Shown: positions 44,751-52,820 of the stretch, one piece after another | Position numbering within the stretch: position 1 is the first letter of the stretch | How the letters are laid out: each line of letters begins with the position of its first letter | Assembly: GCF_015352955.1 (NCBI RefSeq) | Contig: NZ_JACYOX010000002.1 | Coordinates: forward strand, 248,001 to 312,000 | Length of the DNA: 64,000 nucleotides | Source of the DNA: Noviherbaspirillum soli | Lineage (GTDB): Bacteria > Pseudomonadota > Gammaproteobacteria > Burkholderiales > Burkholderiaceae_D | Reading direction: 5' to 3' | Program-made: the position numbers and the translations under genes | Notes under the pieces: model-generated | Seen by the model: only the letters and a program-made list of their open reading frames with translations | The model's database searches: none | Told to the model about the DNA's origin: nothing

Positions 44751-46879
44751 TGCGGCGCTGGCTGCCCCTGCTGCTGCTGTGCGCGGCATCCGCCGTCCAG
44801 GCAATGCAAACCTATGACGACGTGCGCGCCGCCTTCCAGCCGTCGGACGCGCTGCTGCTCGACCGGCACGGCGCGCCGCTGCAGCAGGTGCGCATCGATG
44901 CCAGCGCGCGCCGCCTGGCCTGGGTGTCGCTGGCCGACATCTCGCCGGCGATGCGCAACGCCCTGATCGCTTCCGAGGACAAGCGCTTCTACCAGCATGC
45001 CGGGATCGACTGGAACGCGGTGGCCGCCGCGGCCTGGGGCAGCGTGTGGCACAGCCGTACCCGGGGCGCCTCCACCATCACGATGCAGCTGGCCGGCCTG
45101 CTCGACGACGGCCTGCGGCGCGGCGCGGCGCCCCGCAGCGGCAGCCAGAAGCTGGAACAGGCCCTGACCGCGAAGGCGCTGGAGCGTACCTGGCGCAAGG
45201 ACCAGATCCTGGAAGCCTATCTGAACCTGGTCAATTTCCGCGGCGAACTGGTCGGCGTGCATGCGCTGGCACGGGTCATGTTCGGCAAGCATCCGGAAGG
45301 GCTGGACCAGGTCGAGTCGGCGCTGGCGGTGGCGCTGATCCGCGGCCCCAATGCCAGTGCGGCCGTGGTGGCGCGCCGCGCCTGCGCCATCGTCACCGAG
45401 CAGGGCGCGCCGGCGCTGTGCCAGGGGCTGGAAGGGATCACGCAACTGCGGCTGGCGCGCCTGGCCGGACCCGACCGCGCAGTCGCCAGCGCGCCGCAGC
45501 TGGCGCCGCATCTCGGCCGGCGCCTGGTGAAGGCGGCCGGCGGCCAGGTCGCCAGCACGCTGGACGCCGGCCTGCAGCGCCATGCGCGCGACGCGCTGCA
45601 GCGGCACCTGGCCGCGCTCGACGGCCGCAATATCGAGGATGGCGCCGTGCTGGTGCTGGACAATGCCAGTGGCGAGGTGCTGGCCTGGGTGGGTTCCAGC
45701 GGCGCGCTGTCGGACGCGCGCGAGGTCGACGCCGTGCTGGCGGCGCGCCAGGCCGGCTCTACCCTGAAACCCTTCCTGTACGGCCTGGCGCTGGAAGAGC
45801 GCTGGCTGACGGCGGCCTCATTGCTGGACGACAGCCCGCTGAACCTCGCCACCGCGTCCGGCCTGTACATGCCGCAGAACTATGACCAGCAATACAAGGG
45901 CGCGGTCAGCCTGCGCACCGCGCTGGCGTCCTCGCTCAACATCCCGGCCGTGCGCACGCTGGTGCTGGTCACGCCCGAGCGCCTGTTCCAGCGGCTGCAG
46001 GCGCTGGGCGTGAAGCTGCCGGAATCGGGCGACTTCTATGGCTACAGCCTGGCGCTGGGCAGCGCCGACGTCAGCCTGCTGGCGCTGACCAATGCCTACC
46101 GGGCACTGGCCGCGGGCGGGCGCAGCCAGCCGGTGCGCACCGTGCCGGGCGCGCCGGTGGCGCCGCCGATGCAGGTCATGGACGGCAGCGCCGCCTGGAT
46201 CATCGGCGACATCCTGTCCGACAACAGCGCCCGTGCCCGCACCTTTGGCCTGGACAGCCCGCTGTCCACCCGTTTCTGGAGCGCGGTCAAGACCGGCACC
46301 TCCAAGGACATGCGCGACAACTGGTGCATCGGCTATTCGGCCCGCTACACGGTGGGCGTCTGGGTCGGCAATGCCTCGGGCGAGCCGATGTGGAATGTCT
46401 CCGGCGTGACCGGCGCGGCCCCGGTCTGGCAGGACATCATGCATTACCTGCATGCCGGCGCGCCGTCCGCCGCGCCGGCCCGGCCAGCCGGCGTTTCAGC
46501 GCGCGAGATCCGCTACGGCCACGGCGAGGAGGCGTCCCGCACCGAGTATTTCCTGCCCGGCACCGGCCAGGCGCTGGTCGTCGCCGTCGAACAGGAGGCG
46601 CTGGCGCCGGCGATCCGCTATCCGACGCCTGGCATGGTGGTGGCGCTCGATCCGGACATTCCACCGGCGCGCCAGCGCATCCGGCTCTCGGCGCAGGGCG
46701 TGGCGCAGCCGCGCTGGCGCATGGACGGCAAGCCGCTTGCCGATGGGCGCGACGGCCATGCATGGGCGCCGTGGCCAGGCCGGCATCGCCTGGAACTGCT
46801 CGACCGGCAGGGCAGGGTGCTGGACAAGGTGGAATTCGAGGTGCGCGGTGCGCTTGCTAAAATTTCTATGAAGAAATAA
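44750..46879 (+). CDS. pbpC: Penicillin-binding protein 1C
   Basis: A 709-residue bifunctional peptidoglycan synthase. A signal/anchor sequence (about 1-18) is followed by the glycosyltransferase domain (ASEDKRFYQHAG, STITMQLAG), a transpeptidase domain with the active Ser in GSTLKPF, SSLN and KTGTS, and a C-terminal BiPBP domain (residues about 600-700). It starts at the last base of the macroglobulin stop codon (TGATG). PbpC and the macroglobulin are thought to act together: cell-wall repair plus protease trapping after envelope damage. Confidence 0.95.
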   Translation: MRRWLPLLLLCAASAVQAMQTYDDVRAAFQPSDALLLDRHGAPLQQVRIDASARRLAWVSLADISPAMRNALIASEDKRFYQHAGIDWNAVAAAAWGSVWHSRTRGASTITMQLAGLLDDGLRRGAAPRSGSQKLEQALTAKALERTWRKDQILEAYLNLVNFRGELVGVHALARVMFGKHPEGLDQVESALAVALIRGPNASAAVVARRACAIVTEQGAPALCQGLEGITQLRLARLAGPDRAVASAPQLAPHLGRRLVKAAGGQVASTLDAGLQRHARDALQRHLAALDGRNIEDGAVLVLDNASGEVLAWVGSSGALSDAREVDAVLAARQAGSTLKPFLYGLALEERWLTAASLLDDSPLNLATASGLYMPQNYDQQYKGAVSLRTALASSLNIPAVRTLVLVTPERLFQRLQALGVKLPESGDFYGYSLALGSADVSLLALTNAYRALAAGGRSQPVRTVPGAPVAPPMQVMDGSAAWIIGDILSDNSARARTFGLDSPLSTRFWSAVKTGTSKDMRDNWCIGYSARYTVGVWVGNASGEPMWNVSGVTGAAPVWQDIMHYLHAGAPSAAPARPAGVSAREIRYGHGEEASRTEYFLPGTGQALVVAVEQEALAPAIRYPTPGMVVALDPDIPPARQRIRLSAQGVAQPRWRMDGKPLADGRDGHAWAPWPGRHRLELLDRQGRVLDKVEFEVRGALAKISMKK

Positions 46880-46952
46880 TTTTGTGCAGGTGCATCAAGT
46901 TTCCCGGCTGGCGGCCGTGATTGACTTGGTGTCTCCTCCAATGTTGTTTTCA

Positions 46953-46980
46953 GCCCGCCCATTCTGGCGGGCATTTTTTT
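46953..46980 (+). terminator. Rho-independent terminator after pbpC
   Basis: A perfect 7-bp GC stem (GCCCGCC 46953-46959, GGCGGGC 46966-46972) is followed by A and seven T. It ends the macroglobulin-pbpC transcript and separates it from the SDR-like gene downstream. Confidence 0.9.
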
Positions 46981-47064
46981 CTGCGCGTTTCAAGCGGTTT
47001 CCATGTCCCTGTATCGATCCCGGTTTTGCTACACTGCGACAGAAAAAACCGATCACCGCCCGAC

Positions 47065-47175
47065 ATGCATGCACTTTCACTGGCAAACCTCCGCGCTCAC
47101 CTGATGTGCTGGTCCATCACGCTGACCATGATGGTGGTGGACGATGCCGCCATGCTGGCGCTGATGTTCTGCTGA
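47065..47175 (+). CDS. Possible 36-residue hydrophobic leader or small membrane protein
   Basis: An ATG-started frame of 36 codons ends 19 bases before the halohydrin dehalogenase-like gene. The predicted peptide is hydrophobic and Met-rich, with one likely membrane span near its middle. No strong ribosome site is visible. It may be a leader peptide, a small membrane protein or chance; the surrounding 46880-47194 gap has no other candidate except the terminator. Confidence 0.25.
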   Translation: MHALSLANLRAHLMCWSITLTMMVVDDAAMLALMFC

Positions 47176-47194
47176 CCTGAAAAGGAAATTCCTC

Positions 47195-47878
47195 ATGACC
47201 ATGCCCGACCTGTCCGGCAAGCGGGTGCTGATCACCCAGGCCGACGCCTTCATGGGGCCGACGCTGTGCGAAGTGTTCGCCGAACTCGGTGCGCAGGTGG
47301 TGGCGGACACGCGGTCGCTCTGGCTGCCCGAGGCCTCGGCGGCGGCGCTGGCCGAGGCTGGCGATATCGATGTGCTGCTGCTGAACCTTGCAGTGCCGGC
47401 GCCGACTTCCAGCGTCACCGACGCCACCGACGAGGAATGGGCGCACGTATTCGGCCACATGGTGGACCCGATGGCGCGGCTGGTGCGCGGCGCGCTGCCG
47501 GCGATGATTGCCCGCCGCGCCGGCAAGGTCCTGCTGATGGGCAGCGCCTCGGCCCTGCGCGGCATGAAGCGCACCTCCAGCTACAGCGCTGCCCGTGGCG
47601 CGCAACTGTCCTATATACAGGCGGTGGGCGTGGAAGTCGCGCCGCACAATGTGCAGGTCAATGCGATCGCCCAGAACTTCGTCGACAACCCGACTTACTT
47701 TCCGCCCGAGGTGCAGGCGCTGGCGGCATTCCAGGAACGATTGCGCCGGGAAGTGCCGCTGGGCAGGCTGGTATCGCCGCGCGAGGATGCGCTGTTCGCC
47801 GCCTTCCTGTGCAGCGACGCGGCCGCGTGTTTCGTGGGGCAGGTGTTTCCTGTGTGCGGCGGCTGGGTGGCGCGGTAG
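47195..47878 (+). CDS. Candidate halohydrin dehalogenase (SDR superfamily, S-Y-R triad)
   Basis: A 227-residue protein with the SDR fold but not the SDR chemistry. The glycine-rich cofactor motif is replaced by T14-x4-F19-x-G21 (TQADAFMG), and the catalytic triad is S117-x12-Y130-x3-R134, with Arg where dehydrogenases have Lys. Both patterns together are those used to define halohydrin dehalogenases (HheA/B/C families). The loop NFVDNPTYFPPE aligns with the halide-site loop of HheC, and the C-terminal FVGQVFPVCGGW also fits. Such enzymes interconvert vicinal haloalcohols and epoxides without NAD. AGGAA lies seven bases before the ATG. It is a single gene after a terminator, convergent with msrA. 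An inactive SDR paralogue is the main alternative. Confidence 0.8.
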   Translation: MTMPDLSGKRVLITQADAFMGPTLCEVFAELGAQVVADTRSLWLPEASAAALAEAGDIDVLLLNLAVPAPTSSVTDATDEEWAHVFGHMVDPMARLVRGALPAMIARRAGKVLLMGSASALRGMKRTSSYSAARGAQLSYIQAVGVEVAPHNVQVNAIAQNFVDNPTYFPPEVQALAAFQERLRREVPLGRLVSPREDALFAAFLCSDAAACFVGQVFPVCGGWVAR

Positions 47879-47945
47879 CGCCCGTCATGAACATCGGCAT
47901 GGGGCTGGAGCGCCCGGCCGGCGCTTGCGCCAGGCGGAGCCCGAT

Positions 47946-48551
47946 CTAATGCGGCTCGCCCCATAACTCCCTGAGCCGTGCATCGCGGCCGCAGTTGTAG
48001 CGGTAGAACTTGTAGCGCACCGGATTCTTCTTGTAGTAGTCCTGGTGGTATTGCTCGGCCGGGTAAAACGCCCCGGCTGCCGTGACTTCCGTCTCGATCC
48101 GTGCGAAGCGTTTTTCCTTTTCCAGCGCCGCCTTGCTGGCCAGCGCCGCTTCGCGCTGCGCCTGGTCCTGGTAGTAGATGGCGGTGCGGTACTGTGCGCC
48201 GCTGTCGCAGAACTGCCTGTTCTTCACGGTCGGGTCGATATTGCGCCAGAAGTGCGTCAGCAGTTGCCCGTAACTGATCTGCGCCGGATCGTAACGGACC
48301 CGCACCGCCTCGGCATGGCCGGTACGGCCGGCGCTGACCTGCTGGTAGGTCGGGTTCTTTTCCGCGCCGCCGGTGTAGCCGGATTCGGCGTCGATCACGC
48401 CGGGCAGTTTTTCAAAGTCCGCTTCGACGCACCAGAAGCAGCCGCCGGCGAAAATCGCCGTCGCGCTTTGGCCCGCCGGCGGCGCAGGGCTGTCGGCGGC
48501 GGCCATCGTGTGGCTCGCTACGAGCAGAATGCTGGCGATCATGTGCTTCAT
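47946..48551 (-). CDS. msrA: Exported peptide-methionine (S)-S-oxide reductase MsrA
   Basis: A 201-residue MsrA with a signal peptide (about 1-19), so probably periplasmic. The active-site motif is GGCFWCVEADFEKLPGV, and SGYTGG and the GHAEAVRVRYDP block are typical; a resolving Cys is likely near the C-terminus (YNCGRD). It repairs oxidised methionine, useful for envelope proteins. The stop is 68 bases from the convergent dehalogenase-like gene. Confidence 0.95.
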   Translation of the reverse strand: MKHMIASILLVASHTMAAADSPAPPAGQSATAIFAGGCFWCVEADFEKLPGVIDAESGYTGGAEKNPTYQQVSAGRTGHAEAVRVRYDPAQISYGQLLTHFWRNIDPTVKNRQFCDSGAQYRTAIYYQDQAQREAALASKAALEKEKRFARIETEVTAAGAFYPAEQYHQDYYKKNPVRYKFYRYNCGRDARLRELWGEPH

Positions 48552-48611
48552 CGCATGCCTCCTTGTCCGGAAAGGTATAGGGAATGGCGGCGCCGGGTGC
48601 CGGCTGCCGCC

Positions 48612-50786
48612 TCAGGCCACGGCCTGCCAGCCGCGGGTGCCCATCGGCACCGGCTTCTGCACGCCGTAACCCTGCGCATAATCTACGCCAATCGAGCGCA
48701 GCGCATCGAGCACCGCGTCGTTCTCGACGAACTCGGCCACGGTCTTGAGCTTCATCACATGGCCGATATGGTTGATCGATTCCACCATCGCGCGGTCGAC
48801 CGGATCGTCCAGCATGTCCTTGACGAAGCTGCCGTCAATCTTCAGGTAATCCACCGGCAGGTGCTTCAGGTACGCGAAGGACGACATGCCGCTGCCGAAA
48901 TCGTCCAGCGAAAACCGGCAGCCCATGACCTTGAGTTCCCGGATCAGCGCAGTGGCCTGGCGCAAATTGGCGATCGCCGCCGTCTCGGTGATCTCGAAGC
49001 AGATCCGCGTGGGATCGGCGCCGTGCTCGCGCAGGCTTTGCTGCACGAAGGCCAGGAAGGTGTCGTCGCAGACAGTGGCGCCGGACAGGTTGATCGCATA
49101 GGTCGCGGATCCGGCAGCGGCATGCGCCAGCACGGTGCCGACGATCCAGCGGTCGATCTGCGGCATCAGGCCGTAGCGCTCGGCCGCTGGAATGAAGGCG
49201 CCCGGCGCGATCAGTCCGCCGCCCTGGTCCAGCATGCGCACCAGCACTTCATGATGGTCGTCCGCGCCATTGTCCGGTCCCAGGCCCTGCAGACGCTGGG
49301 TGTAGAGCACGAAGCGCTGTTCGCGCAGCGCCTCGTGGATCCGGCTGACCCAGTTCATCTCGCCTTCGCGCTGCTGGATTGCATGGTCGTCCACCGCTGA
49401 CAGGTGAACCCGGTTGCGGCCTCTTTCCTTGGCGATGTAGCAGGCCCCATCGGCCACCCGCAGCGCGTCGGTGATCGACATCCGCCCCGGCGCAAGCAGC
49501 ACCGCGCCGATGCTCACGCCGATGGGAAACACCTTGTCGGACCAGACGAAATGAAAGTCGGACACGGTTTCACGCAACCGCTGCGCCACCGTCATTCCCT
49601 GTTCGGGCGTGGCGCGGCGCAGGATCAGGCCGAACTCGTCGCCGCCCAGCCGGGCCAGCGTGTCGTTGTCGCGCAGGTCGCCCTGCATGATGGTGGCCAC
49701 CTGGCGCAACAGTTCGTCGCCCGCGGCATGGCCACAGGTGTCGTTGACGATCTTGAACTGGTCGAGGTCAAGATAGAGGAGCATGTCGCAGCCCCTGGCT
49801 GGCGCCTCCAGCAGCGTTGTCAGCCTGCGCTCGAACTCGCTGCGGTTGGTCAGGCCTGTCAGTGCGTCATGGGTGGCCTGGAAATGCAGCCGGGCCTGCA
49901 ATTCCTGCGCTTCGGTGACGTCACGGATCGCAATCACGGCGCCCACCAGCTTGCCCGCCGCATCGTGCATCGACTGCGCCGACAGCGTTACATGGGCGGT
50001 TCCGCCAGCCGGACGATGCAGCTGGGCCATGCTGTAGTCCAGTTGGCCTTGCGCCCGCCTGTTGGCCGACGCCAGCAGTGCCGCTGCCTGCGCCTCGCCG
50101 ATCGGCAAGACTTCGGCCAGCAGCTTGCCCTTGGCCTCGTTGCGGCGCCTCCCGGTGATGGCTTCGGCCACCGGGTTGAGATAGGTGACCTGGCCGGCCA
50201 CGTTGGTGGCAATCACGCCGTCGGTGATGGAATTGAGGATGACCCGCAGCCTTTCGCCCTGCGCATGCAGCGCGGCGTTGGTATCCATGAGCTGCTGGTT
50301 CAGCGTCTCGAGCTGCCGGCTGGACTGTTCGGAGGTCTGGCGCGCCATGAGCAGTTCCTGCTCGTAGCGCCAGCGGTCGGCGGCGGTGAAGACAGTAATG
50401 CGCCGCACCACCGCGCATCCATGATCATCATTTTTTTGACGGATATTGACCAGCGTCGGCAGCCGTTCGCCGTTGCGGGTGACGATCTGGTAAGCCACTT
50501 CGTCGATGCGGCCCTGCAGATGCAGCAACGGCCAGGACTGGCTCTGGAAAAAGATGCGCGCCGCGGGTGTCAGGAAGTCCTCGAAGCGCTTCTTGCCCAG
50601 GACTTCGTCGCGGGCATAGCCGGTGCTGTCGAGGAAGGTCTGGTTGACCTTGATGATCCTGCCATCCGGGCCGGTGGACAGGTAGCCGCATGAGGCATGC
50701 TCGTAGATTTCTTCGACGCTTTCTTCCAGCAAGGCGGGACCGAGCTGGCGCTTGCCTGCTTGATCGGGGGCGTCGGCGGATTTCAT
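48612..50786 (-). CDS. PAS-PAS-GGDEF-EAL signalling protein
   Basis: A 724-residue cytoplasmic protein without membrane segments. A first PAS domain (about 30-140) is followed by a coiled-coil-like linker, a second PAS (about 180-300), GGDEF (intact RLGGDEF, about residue 395) and EAL (about 475-720). In the EAL domain the signature reads EVL (HEVLVRML), a common functional variant; DDFGSG and NLSG metal/catalytic regions are intact. It probably makes or degrades cyclic di-GMP. The start at 50786 overlaps the stop of the RsbQ-like gene (ATGA); a longer frame would run into that gene. The N-terminal PAS is the likely partner of that hydrolase. Confidence 0.92.
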   Translation of the reverse strand: MKSADAPDQAGKRQLGPALLEESVEEIYEHASCGYLSTGPDGRIIKVNQTFLDSTGYARDEVLGKKRFEDFLTPAARIFFQSQSWPLLHLQGRIDEVAYQIVTRNGERLPTLVNIRQKNDDHGCAVVRRITVFTAADRWRYEQELLMARQTSEQSSRQLETLNQQLMDTNAALHAQGERLRVILNSITDGVIATNVAGQVTYLNPVAEAITGRRRNEAKGKLLAEVLPIGEAQAAALLASANRRAQGQLDYSMAQLHRPAGGTAHVTLSAQSMHDAAGKLVGAVIAIRDVTEAQELQARLHFQATHDALTGLTNRSEFERRLTTLLEAPARGCDMLLYLDLDQFKIVNDTCGHAAGDELLRQVATIMQGDLRDNDTLARLGGDEFGLILRRATPEQGMTVAQRLRETVSDFHFVWSDKVFPIGVSIGAVLLAPGRMSITDALRVADGACYIAKERGRNRVHLSAVDDHAIQQREGEMNWVSRIHEALREQRFVLYTQRLQGLGPDNGADDHHEVLVRMLDQGGGLIAPGAFIPAAERYGLMPQIDRWIVGTVLAHAAAGSATYAINLSGATVCDDTFLAFVQQSLREHGADPTRICFEITETAAIANLRQATALIRELKVMGCRFSLDDFGSGMSSFAYLKHLPVDYLKIDGSFVKDMLDDPVDRAMVESINHIGHVMKLKTVAEFVENDAVLDALRSIGVDYAQGYGVQKPVPMGTRGWQAVA

Positions 50787-51571
50787 ATGAAGGAACGGAT
50801 CGCGGCGATGGTTTCCTGCGGCGCGGACATGTGCGGGCAATGGCCCGCCGCCTCCATCCGCATCAGCGTGCTTTGCGGCATCTGGCGATGCATGTAATTG
50901 CCTACTGCAACCGGCGCGATCGCATCGTCGGAACATTGCAGTATCAGCGCAGGCCGGGTCAGCAGCCGCAGGTCGGCCCGGTTGTCGCCGAGGAAGGTGA
51001 CCCGCGCGAACTGCCTGGCGATTTGCGGGTCGGTGCGGCAGAAGCTGTTGTAAAGCTCGTCCGCCAGTTCCGGCTGCCCGGGCTGGTTCATGATCAACGG
51101 CGCCATGCTGGACGACCAGCCAAGGTAATTTGCGCTGAGCACCTCCAGCAGTTCGTCGATGTCTGCCCGCGTGAAGCCGCCGGTGTAGTCGCCGTCATTG
51201 ATGTAGCAGGGCGAGGGGCCGACCAGCACCAGTCGGTCGAACCGTTCCGGCGCGCGGATCGCGGCGAGGATGCCGATCATGGCGCTTACCGAATGCCCGA
51301 TGTAGATGGCCAACTCGATCCCGAGTTCTTCGAGAATTTCAAGCAGGTCGCTGGCATAGGCCTGCAGCGAACTGTATTGCCGGGTGCTGTATTGCACCAG
51401 GTCGGAATTGCCGGCGCCTACATGGTCGAACAGCACGATGCGGTATTGCGAGGAAAAGGCGGGCGTGATGAAACGCCACACATTCTGGTCGCATCCGTAA
51501 CCGTGGGCGAAGACCATGGTTTTCGGCCCGTCGCCGAGAATGCGGACATTGTTTTTCTTCAGGACCGACAC
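50783..51571 (-). CDS. RsbQ-like alpha/beta hydrolase
   Basis: A 262-residue hydrolase closely resembling Bacillus RsbQ (and plant KAI2/D14). Shared blocks include GYGCDQNVW, HVGAGNSD, the nucleophile elbow GHSVSAM, LVGPSPCYIND, FCRTDPQIARQFA and GHCPHMS with the catalytic His. RsbQ makes or presents a small signal to the PAS domain of RsbP. Here the coupled downstream gene is a PAS-GGDEF-EAL protein instead of a PAS-phosphatase. The start is a GTG with a weak ribosome site. Cytoplasmic, no signal peptide. Confidence 0.92.
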   Translation of the reverse strand: MSVLKKNNVRILGDGPKTMVFAHGYGCDQNVWRFITPAFSSQYRIVLFDHVGAGNSDLVQYSTRQYSSLQAYASDLLEILEELGIELAIYIGHSVSAMIGILAAIRAPERFDRLVLVGPSPCYINDGDYTGGFTRADIDELLEVLSANYLGWSSSMAPLIMNQPGQPELADELYNSFCRTDPQIARQFARVTFLGDNRADLRLLTRPALILQCSDDAIAPVAVGNYMHRQMPQSTLMRMEAAGHCPHMSAPQETIAAIRSFI

Positions 51572-51903
51572 GATTTTCGCTGCCTTTTACACTGATGCGG
51601 CCTTGCTGCCGCCGCTGCCGCCTGGAAGCGCGGCGCCCGCATTGATTTGCTATCACCTGTGTTGCACGAGATGCAAGATCGATTGCCGGCCAGGGGGACC
51701 GCTATCCCATGTCAACTACAAGGTGATACATGGTAACTACTTTCGGTTGCGGGTGGTAAATATTTTTCTTCAAGGAAATTGTCTATGCGCTTCGCAAATA
51801 ATCTCGCACAAAAGCGGATTATCGAAGGGTAATGCGGCGGGAGGCAGGCGAAATACCGGCGCCGACCAAAGGTGCACTCTGGTCGGCCAGTGTTGTGAAA
51901 GGC
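51572..51903. other. 332-base gap with a possible tupA terminator
   Basis: Between the RsbQ-like start and the tupA stop, both on the reverse strand. The only structure I noticed is an 8-bp inverted repeat (GCCGACCA 51861-51868, TGGTCGGC 51880-51887) just past the tupA stop, a possible terminator with no U-run. The rest is lower in GC and must contain the promoter for the RsbQ-like operon. Confidence 0.5.
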
Positions 51904-52722
51904 TCAGTTTTTTGCTGACGGGAAGAAAAGCTGCTGGCCATCCACCTTGAAGCTGGCGATTCTGGCCTGTCCTTCGGCGGAAGTGATCCATTCGATCAGC
52001 TCCATTGCGCCCTTGTAGTTCACCGCCGGATGGCGCGCCGGGTTGACCGCGATGATCCCGTACGGATTGAACATCTTCGGGTCGCCTTCTACCTCGACGG
52101 CGAGACCGGTCTTGGCCTTGTAGGCGCCATAGGTGGCGCGGTCGGTCAGGGTATAGGCCTGCATTTCCGCCGCCATGTTCAGCACTTCGCCCATGCCGAG
52201 CCCGGCAGACACATAGGCGCTGCCTTCGGGCTTGGCGCCGGCTTGCTTCCAGTACGCCTTTTCCATCTGGTCGGTGCCGGAATTGTCGCCGCGGGAAATG
52301 AATTTTGCCTTGCTGTCGGCGATCTTCTGCATCGCCTTGAGCACATCCTTGCTGCCCTTGATGCCGGCCGGGTCGGCTGGCGGGCCAACCAGGATGAAGT
52401 CGTTGTACATCACGTCGCGGCGGTTGACGCCGTGGCCTTCGGCGACGAACTTGTCTTCGGACGGGCGGGCATGCACCAGCGTCACGTCCACATCGCCGTT
52501 CTTGGCCATTTCCAGCGCCTTGCCGGTGCCAACCGATATCACATGCACCCGCTTGCCGGTCTTGCCCTCAAAGACTGGCAGCAGGTATTGCAGCAGGCCG
52601 GAATTCTCGGTGCTGGTGGTGGTGGAGAGCCGGATCACTTCCTGGCCCATCGCCGGCAGCGCCGCCGCTGCCACCGTTGCCGTCATTGCAAAAACCAGCA
52701 CGCGTCGTTTCATGTTCTGCAT
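51904..52722 (-). CDS. tupA: Tungstate ABC transporter substrate-binding protein TupA
   Basis: A 272-residue periplasmic protein. A signal peptide (about 1-26, ending AMG) precedes VIRLSTTTSTENSGLL, the oxyanion-binding TTTS signature of TupA, and later SRGDNSGTDQMEK. TupA binds tungstate with much higher affinity than molybdate. GGGAG lies six bases before the chosen start. The permease and ATPase genes tupB and tupC, normally in the same operon, are not adjacent, so the protein must use a transporter encoded elsewhere or serve as a sensor. The divergent neighbour is a regulator with a related sensor domain. Confidence 0.92.
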   Translation of the reverse strand: MQNMKRRVLVFAMTATVAAAALPAMGQEVIRLSTTTSTENSGLLQYLLPVFEGKTGKRVHVISVGTGKALEMAKNGDVDVTLVHARPSEDKFVAEGHGVNRRDVMYNDFILVGPPADPAGIKGSKDVLKAMQKIADSKAKFISRGDNSGTDQMEKAYWKQAGAKPEGSAYVSAGLGMGEVLNMAAEMQAYTLTDRATYGAYKAKTGLAVEVEGDPKMFNPYGIIAVNPARHPAVNYKGAMELIEWITSAEGQARIASFKVDGQQLFFPSAKN

Positions 52723-52761
52723 GTTTTCTCCCTGGGATGATCGCCGCTTTCGGGCACCGTG

Positions 52762-52820
52762 CTATGTTACGCATCGAAAATTAAGCTCTCAATATGAACG
52801 GGTTTTCCTATGTTACGCAT
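52762..52820 (+). promoter_or_regulatory. Pair of 13-base direct repeats in the tupA-regulator divergent promoter
   Basis: CTATGTTACGCAT occurs at 52762-52774 and again at 52808-52820, 46 bases apart. The second copy overlaps the proposed start codon of the regulator. This fits operator sites for autoregulation and control of tupA. It does not resemble the known ModE box. Confidence 0.55.

Noticed and set aside
39330-44804. Two long reverse-strand frames opposite the macroglobulin gene
   Set aside because: Composition is typical of antisense shadow frames (His/Arg/Gly/Ala-rich), with no domain features. The forward gene is complete and recognised.
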